In this document: positions 22,980 through 38,141 of the stretch, in pieces | How the letters are laid out: each line of letters starts with the position of its first letter | Numbering within the stretch: position 1 is the stretch's first letter | Assembly (NCBI GenBank): GCA_023374025.1 | Contig: SIJG01000001.1 | Span: 5,624,328-5,688,327 of the forward strand | Direction of reading: 5' to 3' | From: Heterodera schachtii | Taxonomy: Eukaryota > Nematoda > Chromadorea > Rhabditida > Heteroderidae | DNA length: 64,000 bases | Notes under the pieces: generated by a model | The model's input: the letters and a program-made list of their open reading frames with translations, nothing else | Told to the model about the DNA's origin: nothing | Database searches by the model: none | Translations under genes and position numbers: made by a program

Positions 22980-23890
22980 GTTATAAGTTGACAATCGAGC
23001 AAATTATGAATTTACATATTTAATAATATTTCAACGAATTTAGGAATTATTTAAGTTTTTTTCGTAAAAAAATTAATTATTACTGACGAAATCCCTTACT
23101 GACGAAATCACTTCTGACGAAATCACATGTTACCGTTGGGCACCAACTCTTCTTTAATCACTTAAGGACCATCATCTCAATTTGTCCAGTGAAATTAATT
23201 CTTTCAAGTGTAAAAATAAAATATGATACCTTTAAAAGCCAGAAAGAAATTTTTATTTAGTTTTGCTGTCTTCATTCCACGTTATCAGAATTTTTTTTTA
23301 AGTATATTTTTTTATTTTTTCCCGAAATTGTCCGCAAATGTCCGTCCGCTAATGTCCGTACGCTAATGTCCGTCAAGTACCGAAATTCGAAAATCGAGGA
23401 TCCAATCGATGAAATTCCAAATAAATTTTTGCATTAGAAAATTCGAACTTTTTAAATTTAAAAATTTTCTTTTTCGATTTTCGACAATTGACCAAAACAC
23501 AGTTAAAAAGACATGTAGACCAACTTGAGAAGCATTCCGATCCGAAAAATTATAGAGTAGAGCTTAACATTCCCGTATTTTTCCGTAAAAATGTCCATTT
23601 GTTTCCTTTGAATTGGGCATAAAAATGTTTTGAAAATTTGCACTTAATTTTTAGTTCCATTTATCGACATCCGCTGATCAGCCAAACACACATACAATAT
23701 ACATACATATACACAAATAATGATCACACAACGGTTTTACAAATGATATACGTGATCACAGACAATAGAGCACATTAGGCATATGTGGGGAACAATACGG
23801 GGTCTTTTAAACATCATTACTGATCACTGTCCATGAACATCATTGAAGCGGGTTGTAGAGCGTCTTGTTCTTATGCCGTCCGGTGATTGC

Positions 23891-24639
23891 TCAGGCCTTC
23901 TGGGACGCGGCTCCTCCAGCTGCCGATTTCTGCGACACGGTTCCCCCAGCGGCTGACTTCTGCGACGCGGTTCCTCCGGCGGCCGATTTCTGCGACGCGG
24001 TGCCCAGCGCCGACGCTCCTCCAGCAGGTGCCGCTGCCGACTTCTGTGACGTGGTTCCTCCGGCGGCCGATTTCTGCGACGCGGTGCCCAGCGCCGACGC
24101 TCCTCCAGCAGGTGCCGCTGCCGACTTCTGTGATGCGGTGCCCACGGCCGATGTTCCTCCTCCGGATGCCGCCACTGCTTTCTGCGATGTCGCGCCCAAA
24201 GTCGTCCCCGTGCCGGGCGCCGCGTACGCTGAAGGCACTGAAAAAGGGAAAAAAATGTGTTAGAGTAGTGAACAAACGATTCCCCCCCGCCCGCCCTCCC
24301 ATTCCTCTCACCCGTCGATCCGGTCCCCGCTGGAGCCAATGATTTCTTGGAGGCTTCGGCTGGCTGTCCCGCTGCGGAAGTTCCACCGGCTGCTGAAGTT
24401 CCACCAGGTGCTGCACTCTGTCCCGTCGGTTTGGCGCTGGCCTCCGCTCCTTCCGGTTCCGCCGGCACTTGCGGCTCTTCCGTGTTCTGAAAATAAAATG
24501 AGGGGAATGATGTAAAAAATCAGTGACGACAAAGCATCGCTACCTTCTGTCCACCGCCGCAGCATTGGGTGATGATCACCAAGCAGACAGCAGCAACGAC
24601 GAGCATCAGCTGGACAGGGAGCAATGCGAAGAGCACCAT
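23891..24639 (-). CDS. Small secreted Ala/Gly/Ser-rich repeat protein
   Basis: Three exons in phase: 24639-24544, 24486-24312, 24237-23891; 205 residues. The first exon is a strong signal peptide or anchor (FALLPVQLMLVVAAVCLVII) ending in a Cys-Cys-Gly-Gly-Gly stretch. The rest is low-complexity: a Pro/Glu/Ala spacer, Gly-Gly-Thr-Ser-Ala-Ala repeats, then at least eight copies of a degenerate TASQKSAAGG / PAGGASALG unit to the stop. No catalytic domain and no conserved Cys pattern are visible. A TATA box lies about 100 bp upstream of the ATG. Function is unknown. A secreted repeat protein with a tight TATA promoter could be a cuticle, egg-shell, gland or sperm product. Confidence 0.7.
23900..24190 (-). 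repeat. Coding tandem repeat in the secreted protein
   Basis: The last exon contains degenerate 30-90 bp units built on GTCGCAGAAATCGGCCGC-like sequence. A roughly 90 bp unit (PAGGASALGTASQKSAAGG) occurs twice almost unchanged. Such arrays arise by slippage and vary between strains. Confidence 0.85.
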
Positions 24640-24739
24640 GGCGTTGCGTTGTTGATGACAGCAGGTGGAGCAGCAGTTGAAAGTGTCGTGAATATGTGGA
24701 ATGAGAGTGATGGAATGGACGAATGGGCGGAAATCAACC

Positions 24740-24750
24740 CTTTATATAGC
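24740..24750 (-). promoter_or_regulatory. TATA box of the secreted repeat-protein gene
   Basis: The minus strand reads CTATATAAAGGG about 105 bases before the start codon at 24639. It is a near-perfect TATA element, unlike the housekeeping genes of this window. Confidence 0.6.
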
Positions 24751-25192
24751 AAAAAAATAAGCTTCTTTTCCAATAAAATGTTTAACTTTAACATACAACC
24801 CAATCAACGGGGCTATATAAGGAAGGCATTTCCAACTGTTTATCGCAGATTAGTAACAAAAAAAAAAAAAAACACATTTGTCGGGGGTCGGGTCGCCGCG
24901 GCTTTTACGCTGCGGACTTTTCCCCGCGGCCAGTTTGCCGCCAGTAGAAAAATGTCCTTTTCGCCGCCATAATTAAAAAATCTCGAAAAAATTTGCACTA
25001 TGTCAAATATCGCTAAATTGCGGTACAACCGCCAAATTAGTTTCAGCGAAAAGTCCCGCTGCGAAAAAGCCGGTGTTTTACAAGAGGGTCGGAGAATATG
25101 ATTTTAGCACGGACCCTGGCCCGAAATTCAACTTTCGACAAAATTTAAAATATGCAACAAAATGCAGGAAATAAAACAGAGAATACGGAATG

Positions 25193-25605
25193 CATGGCGT
25201 TTCGGCGCTGGTGTTTCGGCGCTGGCGTTTCGGCGCCAGCATGTTTTTGGCTATAACTTTTTTGTAAACCAAATCCAACATTGTTGGTGTAATTGGAAAG
25301 CTTAATCTATTTAGAAGCTTTTTCTAAGCTATTGCTTCGCGATTAGACAATTACCAAAAAAGTTATACATGAACATTGCGAAAAGTCGAAATTTTTGAAG
25401 TTTTTTCTTCATAAAATTTTTTCCAGGCCTAAAAATCTTTTTGTTTTTTGTTAAGCTAATAGAGCATGTTAAGAGCTTTCGAATAATACCAAGATTATTG
25501 GATTTGGATGCCAAAGAAAAAAGCTTAAGTGGAAAAAAGAGCTGGCGCCGAAACGCCAGCGCCGAAACACCAGCGCCGAAACGCGTGGTCCCGCGATGCG
25601 TACGG
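25193..25605. mobile_element. Inverted-repeat element with CGTTTCGGCGCTGG-array ends
   Basis: The left end (about 25194-25240) has three tandem copies of GTTTCGGCGCTGGC. The right end (about 25543-25600) has the inverse GCCAGCGCCGAAAC three times. The interior holds GGCTATAACTTTTTT and a TTTCGAATAATACCAAGAT motif, both shared with other repeats here. No coding capacity. Confidence 0.7.
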
Positions 25606-25772
25606 CACCTTCCGGACCCCCAAAACTTTTTTCATAAAAAATTGGCTCAAAAATTTGTCGTTTTTGAGAAAATATGTAATTTTCAAAATTTTTCCCGATG
25701 GCGACTACAGGCACCGCCGGACCCCTGTTCCCGAAAAGTTTTTTTGGGAAAAAAGCGCACCGCAAAAAAAAA

Positions 25773-26413
25773 AACGGCTCTAATGCACTTTATGAGTCCA
25801 ATCGACTTTTATGAGTCCAATCGACCTTTATGACCAATCAATTGACAATCCCGGCTTTTTAGGCAATCATGGAGTTTACTGGTCCCGTTTTTTTTTGTTT
25901 TTAAAATCTTAGAAAAATTTTTCTAGGGCTATTTTAAGGTGCTAGCACGAATACGGCCTTATTTGAAAATAGAATTTTAGAATTTTTGTTCGAATCCGGG
26001 TCAGAGGTTCGAAATTTGTCGAAATAGGTGTCATAATCGTATTCTCCTACCCTGAAAACCTATAAAACGATTTTAAGAAAATTTTTTAAACATTTTAAAA
26101 AACAAAAAAAAAACGGGACCAGTAAATAATACGAGAAAACAAGAGAATTCTAACATTTCAAGAAAGTTACAAACGAAAATAATTAGCAATTACTTAATTA
26201 ATCAAATCTTTTTTGGTATTTGCCTGAACGCTGCGATTTTTATATTTTAGCTTCGTTAGACTTTGTTCTTTCGAATGATACCAAAAAGATAGGGTTTGTT
26301 CGAACATGAACAAAGTTATTGTATAAAAACCCGGGATTGTCAATTGATTGGACTCATAAAGGTCGATTGGACTCATAAAAGTCGATTGGACTCATAAAGT
26401 GCATTAGAGCCAA
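25773..26413. mobile_element. Inverted-repeat element with TATGAGTCCAATCGAC-array ends
   Basis: Terminal inverted repeats of about 85 bp: the left begins GGCTCTAATGCACTTTATGA and continues with two to three TATGAGTCCAATCGACTTT units into TCAATTGACAATCCCGG. The right end is its inverse and ends at about 26413. Inside is a second inverted pair starting with ACTGGTCCCGTTTTTTTTTG (about 25880 and 26125). There is no protein-coding sequence. Confidence 0.75.
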
Positions 26414-26837
26414 AAAAACACTATTGATTTGGAAAAAATTTTTCAAAATCCTGATTTTGTTGCTAAAATGATGATTTTGAAAATTTTCATCTGGCAGCCT
26501 TGGCTTAAACCTATTTTCGAACCGGTTCAAAACTAGAAAAATGGTGAATTTGGTCCATACATTTTAAAATGATCGAATTCAGTAAATGTCGCAAAAGGGA
26601 GAATGCGGACGGAGTGTCAAATTACAGAATTCAAAATTTCTATGGCCTTTATAAGACTAGAAACTGGAACTAAAAATGTGAAGTGAATTCATATCGTTTA
26701 TCTACCGGACATAGGACAATAAGAGCACAATACAATACAATATATATATATATATACAACGGGCATATGTACAGAGATGAACAATCAAACAATTATCGCA
26801 TATCTTCCAATGTATCCGATTCATCATCATCGTTCGT

Positions 26838-28123
26838 TCACAAAATGCCATACGCTCCAGCAGATGCAGATGCTCCCAACTTCTTTGTTCCGCCCATCGT
26901 CCCTCCCACTGCCTTCGATCCGCCCAGCGTGGTCCCCTTCACATCCATTTTGCTCCCCTTCACACTCATTTTGCTTGCGCCAAAAGCCGACTTAGCCGTT
27001 GTTCCCTGAAAAAGATTGCATTATGCAAGGCCATCCTGATTCTCGGTATCACCATTTTAGTCCCGTTCGCTTTCGAGACTGTCATCATGCTTCCCGGCGC
27101 GCCCATCGTCGTTCGTCCAACCGACATCTTAGTACCCGCAGAAGACTGCTTTCCGAATGATGACCAGGTCGAGAGCGTTTGAAATATAGAAGTCGCGCCC
27201 GGTTGCTGAGGTTGGTTCCGTCCCCGCAAGACGCAGACAATCACGACCACGATGAACAAAACCCTGAAAATGGGACAGGATTTGTTGAAATGAACGGTGG
27301 ATGAAAGAGCAGACAACTCACGCCACACCAGCGCCAACGGAAATCCCAATAATCATCCACGGAAGTCCACTCTTACACGGCTCTCCACTGGAATCACTCG
27401 GGTTGTCCAACACCAGAACAGCACCATCCTGAAAGTGGCACAAAGCATAATTAATTGTTAAAAGCAGCGAGTCATATCACTCACAACGTATCCCTGCCAT
27501 TTTTTGCACGTTTTTTGAAGGTTCGCAAGATCTTTAAGTTTGGCTTTGAAGACGCCAGCGTCCGAAGGGTCGATAACCGCTCTCATTGTGATAGGGCACA
27601 CGATGTCGAAGAACTTGCAGTTGGGAATAGAGTCAGGGCACGGTCCTCCTCCGTCATTCTGAAATTAGGTAAACAAGTTAAAACATCACTCTTTATTAGT
27701 CGGTGCAAAATGCGAGTCTCACCGGTTTCTTCTCACAAGTGTTATCAACGGTGAATTGGACATCCTTGTCGAAGGCATCTTTGCACTCCTCTTCCACTGC
27801 CATCCGAATGTTGAGTTTTCCTTCGTTTTTCTGCTGGAAATAATACAACAATGCATCCGGGGGAACTTCTTCTGAGTCCATGACACTGAAAAGATGGAAA
27901 GCAATTAATCCGTGGCTTCATTGGATGTTGTAACTCACATCATCCCGTCCTTCTGAGTGATGAAGCCGTGTTTCGTGTCCTTCTTTGCACAGACGAAGTT
28001 TTCCATGTTCAGCGGCCCGTCACCACCAGCAGCCGGTGGCTCCGTCGGCGGCGGGTCTCCCTCGGCGTGACAGCAGCGACAGATGATGAGAAGAATAACG
28101 GCAAGATGGAAATAGCGTATCAT
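26838..28123 (-). CDS. Type I membrane protein with Gly/Thr/Lys-repeat cytoplasmic tail, unknown function
   Basis: Six exons in phase: 28123-27939, 27885-27723, 27658-27485, 27428-27322, 27263-27053, 27005-26838; 335 residues. It starts with a signal peptide (YFHLAVILLIICRCCHA), then a Pro-rich linker and an extracellular region with several Cys (NFVCAKK, EEECKDAF, NTCEKKP, GPCPDSIPNCKF, DIVCPITMR, KTCKKW). One membrane span follows (MIIGISVGAGVAVLFIVVVI), then a tail with repeated GTKMS, GSKMDVKGTT and GGTMGGTKKLG phrases. I recognise no family. A strong TATA box and the secreted design resemble the gene at 23,891. Skipping the last intron leaves an alternative longer tail frame, so the 3' end is less certain. 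Confidence 0.75.
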
Positions 28124-28167
28124 TGAGATTCGGAAATTAAGAGAATGACTTGGAAAAGAAAAAAGAA

Positions 28168-28181
28168 GCCCTTTTATAAGG
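28168..28181 (-). promoter_or_regulatory. TATA box of the type I membrane protein gene
   Basis: The palindromic sequence CCCTTATAAAAGGG is about 50 bases upstream of the ATG at 28123 on the minus strand, a canonical TATA element. Confidence 0.6.
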
Positions 28182-28771
28182 GCATGTGAAGGGTCAAATC
28201 AGACCGAAAGCCTTTTACTATAAAGTCATTTCATTATTCTCTAATTCTCTCATATGGCGTGCTCACTAAATAGAGAAAAAAAAAAATTCTGAATCGATTA
28301 ATGCTAAAATTTTTTTATTTACATATACCTATTCGAGTTAAAAATTTACATAATAAAAAACATAAAAATCTTTTCCTCTCATTTTTGCGTACTATTTTCA
28401 TATCTCTAACCTTAAAATTCCAATTCATTTTATTTTGGGGGTAGAATCGGAGCCTAAAATCTATTATTCCGTGTATTTGGACCGGTTGTGAATTTTGTTA
28501 AGAATAATTTTTGTTTTAATACGGGTGCTCGAAATAGGTGTCAAGATCGGGTTATCCGACCTTTAAAACCACTAAAATAGGTAATTAATTTTGAAAGAAA
28601 AATTCTCTTATAGTATGAATTTGATTTCATCCGTTAGCAAAATTAAGCATGAAAAACTTTGGATTAAAACGGTCTCCTCTACTGTTATCTAATTTTTGCT
28701 TGAATTCGATCGAGCTTTGGCAAAATATAAGTTTATTGAAAAAATAAAATAAAAAAAGTCGGACAAAATGT

Positions 28772-33868
<5,097 letters not shown>

Positions 33869-34020
33869 CTTTAATTGCTTCTAAATATCCAAAAATTTAA
33901 TAAAACAAAGAAGTCAGAGCGATAGTTGGCACAAAAATAAACCAATGAAAATTTTTGAAATAATGACGACAAATTTATCCGATTAACTGATTCACACTCG
34001 TGTGTTGTACATATATGCAG

Positions 34021-35730
34021 TTATTCTTGCATTTCTTTTCTCATCTCATTTATTTCCCAGAAGTGGCCCCTCTTCATCACAGCAAACATTTTCTCCCGCT
34101 TCTGTCGCCGCTGTCTTCGCATTTGCGATTTCGAAATTGCTGCTGCCGTGTCAATACGGCCCATTGAGTCAAAGTCCTAAATTGAAAGTCAAACCAATTT
34201 GTAAAAAGTTAGGTATAAGTCGCTAAGAAAGCAAAACTATGCATTGGAATTTACAATGTTCGGCGAGGACGAGTCGTCCTCGTCATATTCCTCGTCTGAA
34301 ACGCATTCCGTGTCACCAATTTCGGCCTGTTCAACGCCAATGTCCGACTGATTTAAAATGGCGGATGACGACGACACAGTTTGATTGAGTGTCTTTTCGC
34401 GCTTTTTCGCATTGATTTTGAATGATGATCGAGCAGATATTGTGGAGTTCGCACCGCCACTCTTTTGGCTGGGGAGGGCCGTGCTCTGTTGCTGAGGCGC
34501 AGTCGAAGCGACAAGCGCAGGCGAAGAATTAGCCGACGAATGGGCCGTTGTTTCGGCAACTTGTTTAAATTCCTGCAAGAAAAATGGGAGCATATTAGCA
34601 ACCCTCAGTTCTTTTCCAAAATCACTTGTTCCATGTTGAAGAATTGTTGCATCATTTGCGCTGTCAATTGCGGGTTGAAGTCGCTAATCCCAGGCAATAA
34701 TTGGTCAGGCTTCGCGGGAAGTGCTTCGTCATTTCCCATTTCATGCTCACTTCTGTCCAAACCGAACGGCATCCTCAAAAAGAACAAATAATCCATACTC
34801 AATTGAATTGTTAGCTGAAAACCAATACGTTTTAGAACGACGTTCTCTGTCGACTTTGTGTAATGCTTGAACATATGAACCTCTCTCAATGGAATAGCCT
34901 CTGGCATTTTCAAATGCTGAAAATGACAAAAAAAAAATTAATTAATTTATAAATAAATTATCCAACGAAAGGGTAACCAGTTACATGTTGTTTGATTTTA
35001 GTAATAAATAATATCAAGTCCAAGAAGCTCTCTAGTTATTAGAAAATGATCTAAAATTTCCAACCATTCAGTGCATCATGAGAACTCCAGCCAAGTCGAT
35101 TGATGAGATAGTTACAAATCAAATAGCCAGAACGGTTAATTCCATTGCTACAACAAACCGCAATTAGCAAATCTAAAGGTAATTGAGAAGGTTAACACAT
35201 GCATTGTCAGGAATTTAGGTGCATTCAACCAACCATTGTCACTGTTAAGTTCCAAAAAGTCGTCAATTGTTTTTATGAACGTTTTTACAGCATCAGTTCG
35301 ATACAGAAAGCCGCGACCTGGACACGGTATTTCTTTGTAACAAATCCCAAGTCCTTCGATGTCTCTTCGACAGAAATATCTTTTAGTATTATTGCAGTTA
35401 ATCACAAGTCCCAATGAACGATTAGAGAAAGCCAACTGAAATTAACTAATAAAAGGCAAAATAAATAATTGTGATAAAACCTGTTGAAATAAAGTTAAAG
35501 TTGAAAAACGACACTCCTTTGGGATTGATGTTTGTAACTCGGGCAAAAGGGGTGTTTTGAATGCAAAAATCCTCGATCCCTCAATGGTTGCACCAATTGG
35601 TTGGTATTTTGTCCAACTAAATTAATCAAATTAAGAATTTACCAAATTAGAAAATGCTTAATTTTATTATATTCTAAAGGTATATCCTCATAATTTACTC
35701 TGTGGGTATTTTCCGAGATGTTCTGACCAT
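34021..35730 (-). CDS. pir-1: PIR-1/DUSP11-type RNA 5'-polyphosphatase
   Basis: Eight exons: 35730-35699, 35616-35481, 35435-35234, 35172-35065, 34916-34829, 34773-34626, 34572-34255, 34176-34021; 395 residues. The family removes gamma/beta phosphates from RNA 5' ends and acts in small-RNA pathways. Matching features are WTKYQPIGATIEGSRIFAFK, LGLVINCNNTKRYF, IPCPGRG and the CX5R loop VCCSNGINRSGYLI, then ARGYSIERGSYV. The residue before the catalytic Cys is Cys instead of the usual His. About 200 extra C-terminal residues follow: a Ser/Ala/Gln-rich stretch, an acidic DEEYDEDDSSS patch and a basic MRRQRRQKREK helix. The start is supported by an in-phase 32 nt first exon. Head-to-tail upstream of the DHX8 gene; divergent from RFC2. 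Confidence 0.88.
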
Positions 35731-36176
35731 TAAAACTAATTGGAAGATGATCAAGCAATTCTAATTAGAAAAAGACTGAAAAAGTCAGCAACGGCACAAT
35801 GCCTGGGTCAACAACGCCTTCGCCTACATATGTTAGACAAAATGATTCATAACGCCAATTTGTAGTTATATGCATGCTAATTCAAAAAAACTGATCAGAT
35901 TCAAAACTGGTCAGTTTTTTTGCTCGGCCAACGCTCTTCATCCCAAACAAAACCTGGTATAGTATTAATCGGTAGTTTTTAAAATAAATGCTTTTTTTAA
36001 TTTTTTTTTTAAATTAAAAGATAGGTAAAACGCTAAAAACTCTAATTTGTAAGAGTACTTTTTTCTGCTTTATAAAAACAAAAAGCCAAACCAGAAAATT
36101 TAGTGCGTTTAAATTTAATTTTGAATTTATTTTTTAGTCTTGACAATTTGATTTTCTTTTCGTGATCAAAATCAGG
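35731..36176. promoter_or_regulatory. Divergent promoter region pir-1 / rfc-2
   Basis: A 446 bp AT-rich gap separates two start codons facing away from each other. It contains A/T runs and no TATA box, as expected for a shared housekeeping promoter. The sequence before the rfc-2 ATG reads TCAAAATCAGG, a possible trans-splice acceptor. Confidence 0.45.
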
Positions 36177-38141
36177 ATGTCAATACCATGGTAAATAAAT
36201 ATATTATTTGAAATTTCCATATTTTTCTCTCACAGGGTTGAGAAATACAGGCCTAAGACATTGGGAGATGTCATTGGGAACTCGGAAATAATTGAACGTT
36301 TGATTGAAATCTCAAAAGTGGGAAATATGCCAAATTTAGTCATTTCTGTGAGTCATTTTCACTAATACTACGTAATTACCCAATTAATTTCCATATAATC
36401 GAGAATTAAAGGGTCCGCCAGGCTGTGGAAAGACGACGAGTGTTTGGGCATTGGCACGGGACATGCTCGGAGAAAAAGTTAGGGATGCTTGTTTGGAGCT
36501 GAACGCCAGCGATGAGCGGTAGAGGAAAATAAAATTTAATAATTGAACACATAAAAAATTTTATTATCTAAGAGGAATCGACGTGGTGCGCGACCGTATA
36601 AAACGTTTTGCATCAACGAAAGTGACTTTGCCGGAGAACACGCACAAAATTGTTATTTTGGACGAAGCGGACAGTATGACCGAAGGTGCACAGCAAGCAT
36701 TGCGTCGAATAATGGAGGTAGGTTTATATTCAAGAAATTCTGATAGTCTTTTTTGATTTTCATTCTCTAAAAATTTGTGCTCAGGTATTCAGTTCCACAA
36801 CTCGTTTTGCTTTCGCGTGTAATCAGTCGGACAAAATTATTGGTGTTTTTTCCTACCATAATCTACTAATGAATGGGAAAACCTTTTAGAACCCCTTCAG
36901 TCCCGCTGTGCCATCATAAAATATGGAAAATTGACTGACCAACAAATATTGGAAAGACTTGTTTGCGTCTGCAAAAAAGAGGGGGTCCAATATAACGCGG
37001 AGGGCCTCAATGCGATACTTTACACAGCACAAGGGGACATGCGACAGGTGCTTAGGGTTATCATATAGTCACTTATAAATAGGGCTGGGAATTTAAGTCA
37101 CTAAAAATCTTCAAAAAGTCGACTAAAAAAAGTCATTTAAAACGCAAAAAAGTCCCGAAAAATTAGGCGAAAGTTAAAAAAATCCAATTAATAACATTTT
37201 ATAAATAGAGATCGGATTTTTAGACACTTAATTTTATAAATAGGTACCTAAAATAGGCATAAAAAAGTGATTCTTCCAACAATTACGAAAAATTTCATCC
37301 AGGTTTCATTGCCTTTTTATCGATCGAAATTTTATTTTTCGGAATTTTCTTTGTATTTTTCGGCATTTTCTTCGCTAAAATTCAAATTTTGACTCAAAAA
37401 GTCAAAAAAATCACGAAAAAAGTCGCAAAAACTCAAAAAATCCCAAAAAGTGTAAAAAAAAAAGTCACAAAAGAATGCATGTTAGAAGCTTCAAACAAAG
37501 TTTAGAACACTTTTTAAGTCGTTTTAAGGTCATTTAGAGTCAGCAAAAAAAAGTCATTTGACTTAAATTCCCAGCCCTACTTATACAGAGTTTACACATA
37601 CGTACTGAATGAATTACGAAAAGCAAAGATTATTAAATTTCAACTACAAAAATTTAACATTTGTCAAGGCACTCAACAATCTCCAATGCACCGCTGCGGG
37701 GTATGGAACAATCACAAAAGACTATGTGTACAGAGTGTGTGACGAACCACACCCCGAGAAAATGTGTAATATTTTCGACTGTTGCATCAACGGTCGTACC
37801 CAAGAAGCGTTTGATTTAATTGACGAGCTTTGCTGTTTGGGTTATTCTGTCGATGACCTTGTTGGCGTTATGTTCAAAACGGCGGTAAAAAAAAGCACTA
37901 AAGTCATTAAAATTATCCTAAACTTCCCCTTTAGAAAATCGCGGATATTCCCGAAATTCTGCGCTTGGAATTCATTACGGTAATAATGTACTACTGTGTG
38001 CGTGCCACGGAAGTGCATTTATTCCAGGAAATTGGGAAGTGTCATGCCTTGGTGGTGCAGGGAGTGGCCACTCGACTGCAACTCGCTGGTTTATTATCGC
38101 GTTTGTCACAAGCGAAGAACAGACTCGAGATGGGAGCTTGA
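36177..38141 (+). CDS. rfc-2: Replication factor C subunit 2 (RFC-2)
   Basis: Eight exons: 36177-36190, 36236-36347, 36412-36518, 36573-36717, 36785-36842, 36890-37047, 37669-37884, 37935-38141; 338 residues, typical for RFC2. It is an AAA+ ATPase of the clamp loader that places PCNA on DNA. Visible motifs are the RFC box WVEKYRP, Walker [24 protein letters not shown], Walker B ILDEADSM, sensor 1 [10 protein letters not shown], the QSRC arginine-finger motif, and [13 protein letters not shown] [16 protein letters not shown], then the VCDEPHPEK collar region. The first exon is only 14 nt and supplies MSIP plus part of W. Intron 6 is enlarged by a 500 bp hAT-like insertion. AATAAA sequence follows the stop near 38,180. 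Confidence 0.95.
37080..37579. mobile_element. hAT-like MITE in rfc-2 intron
   Basis: The ends are TAGGGCTGGGAATTTAAGTC and its inverse, with flanks CTTATAAA (37072-37079) and CTTATACA (37580-37587), an 8 bp target duplication with one mismatch. The interior is rich in AAAAAGTC phrases and has no transposase. The TAGGG start is shared with the element at 22352, indicating related but distinct families. Confidence 0.82.

Larger units (their letters stand above)
21280..23147. mobile_element. Inner element with TGATTTCGTCAGT-array ends
   Basis: At 21296-21358 the unit GTGATTTCGTCAGTGA is repeated about four times, preceded by TGTTGGGCAC. At 23092-23147 the reverse complement, CTGACGAAATCAC, is repeated about three times and is followed by GTTGGGCACCA. 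The unit lies wholly inside the 20442-23374 element, so it is either a nested insertion or an inner layer of a composite end. No coding sequence was recognised. Confidence 0.6.
20442..23374. mobile_element. 2.9 kb element with tandem-repeat terminal inverted repeats
   Basis: The left end (20442-20512) is an array of about four CGGACATTTG-type units running into CGGACAATTTCGGG. The right end (23321-23374) is the inverse, CCCGAAATTGTCCG followed by CAAATGTCCG/CTAATGTCCG units. I see no long open frame resembling a transposase. The interior is AT-rich and holds further inserted elements at 21280-23147, 21387-21867, 22155-22258 and 22352-22979. Confidence 0.7.

Noticed and set aside
24523..24972. 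Plus-strand 149-codon frame
   Set aside because: It is antisense to the signal-peptide exon and promoter of the secreted repeat protein and has no domain.
34965..35055. Possible extra PIR-1 exon after the ALN motif
   Set aside because: Joining exon 35172-35065 directly to 34916 gives ALNAFENARGYSIER in phase, the expected family sequence; the extra exon would disrupt it.
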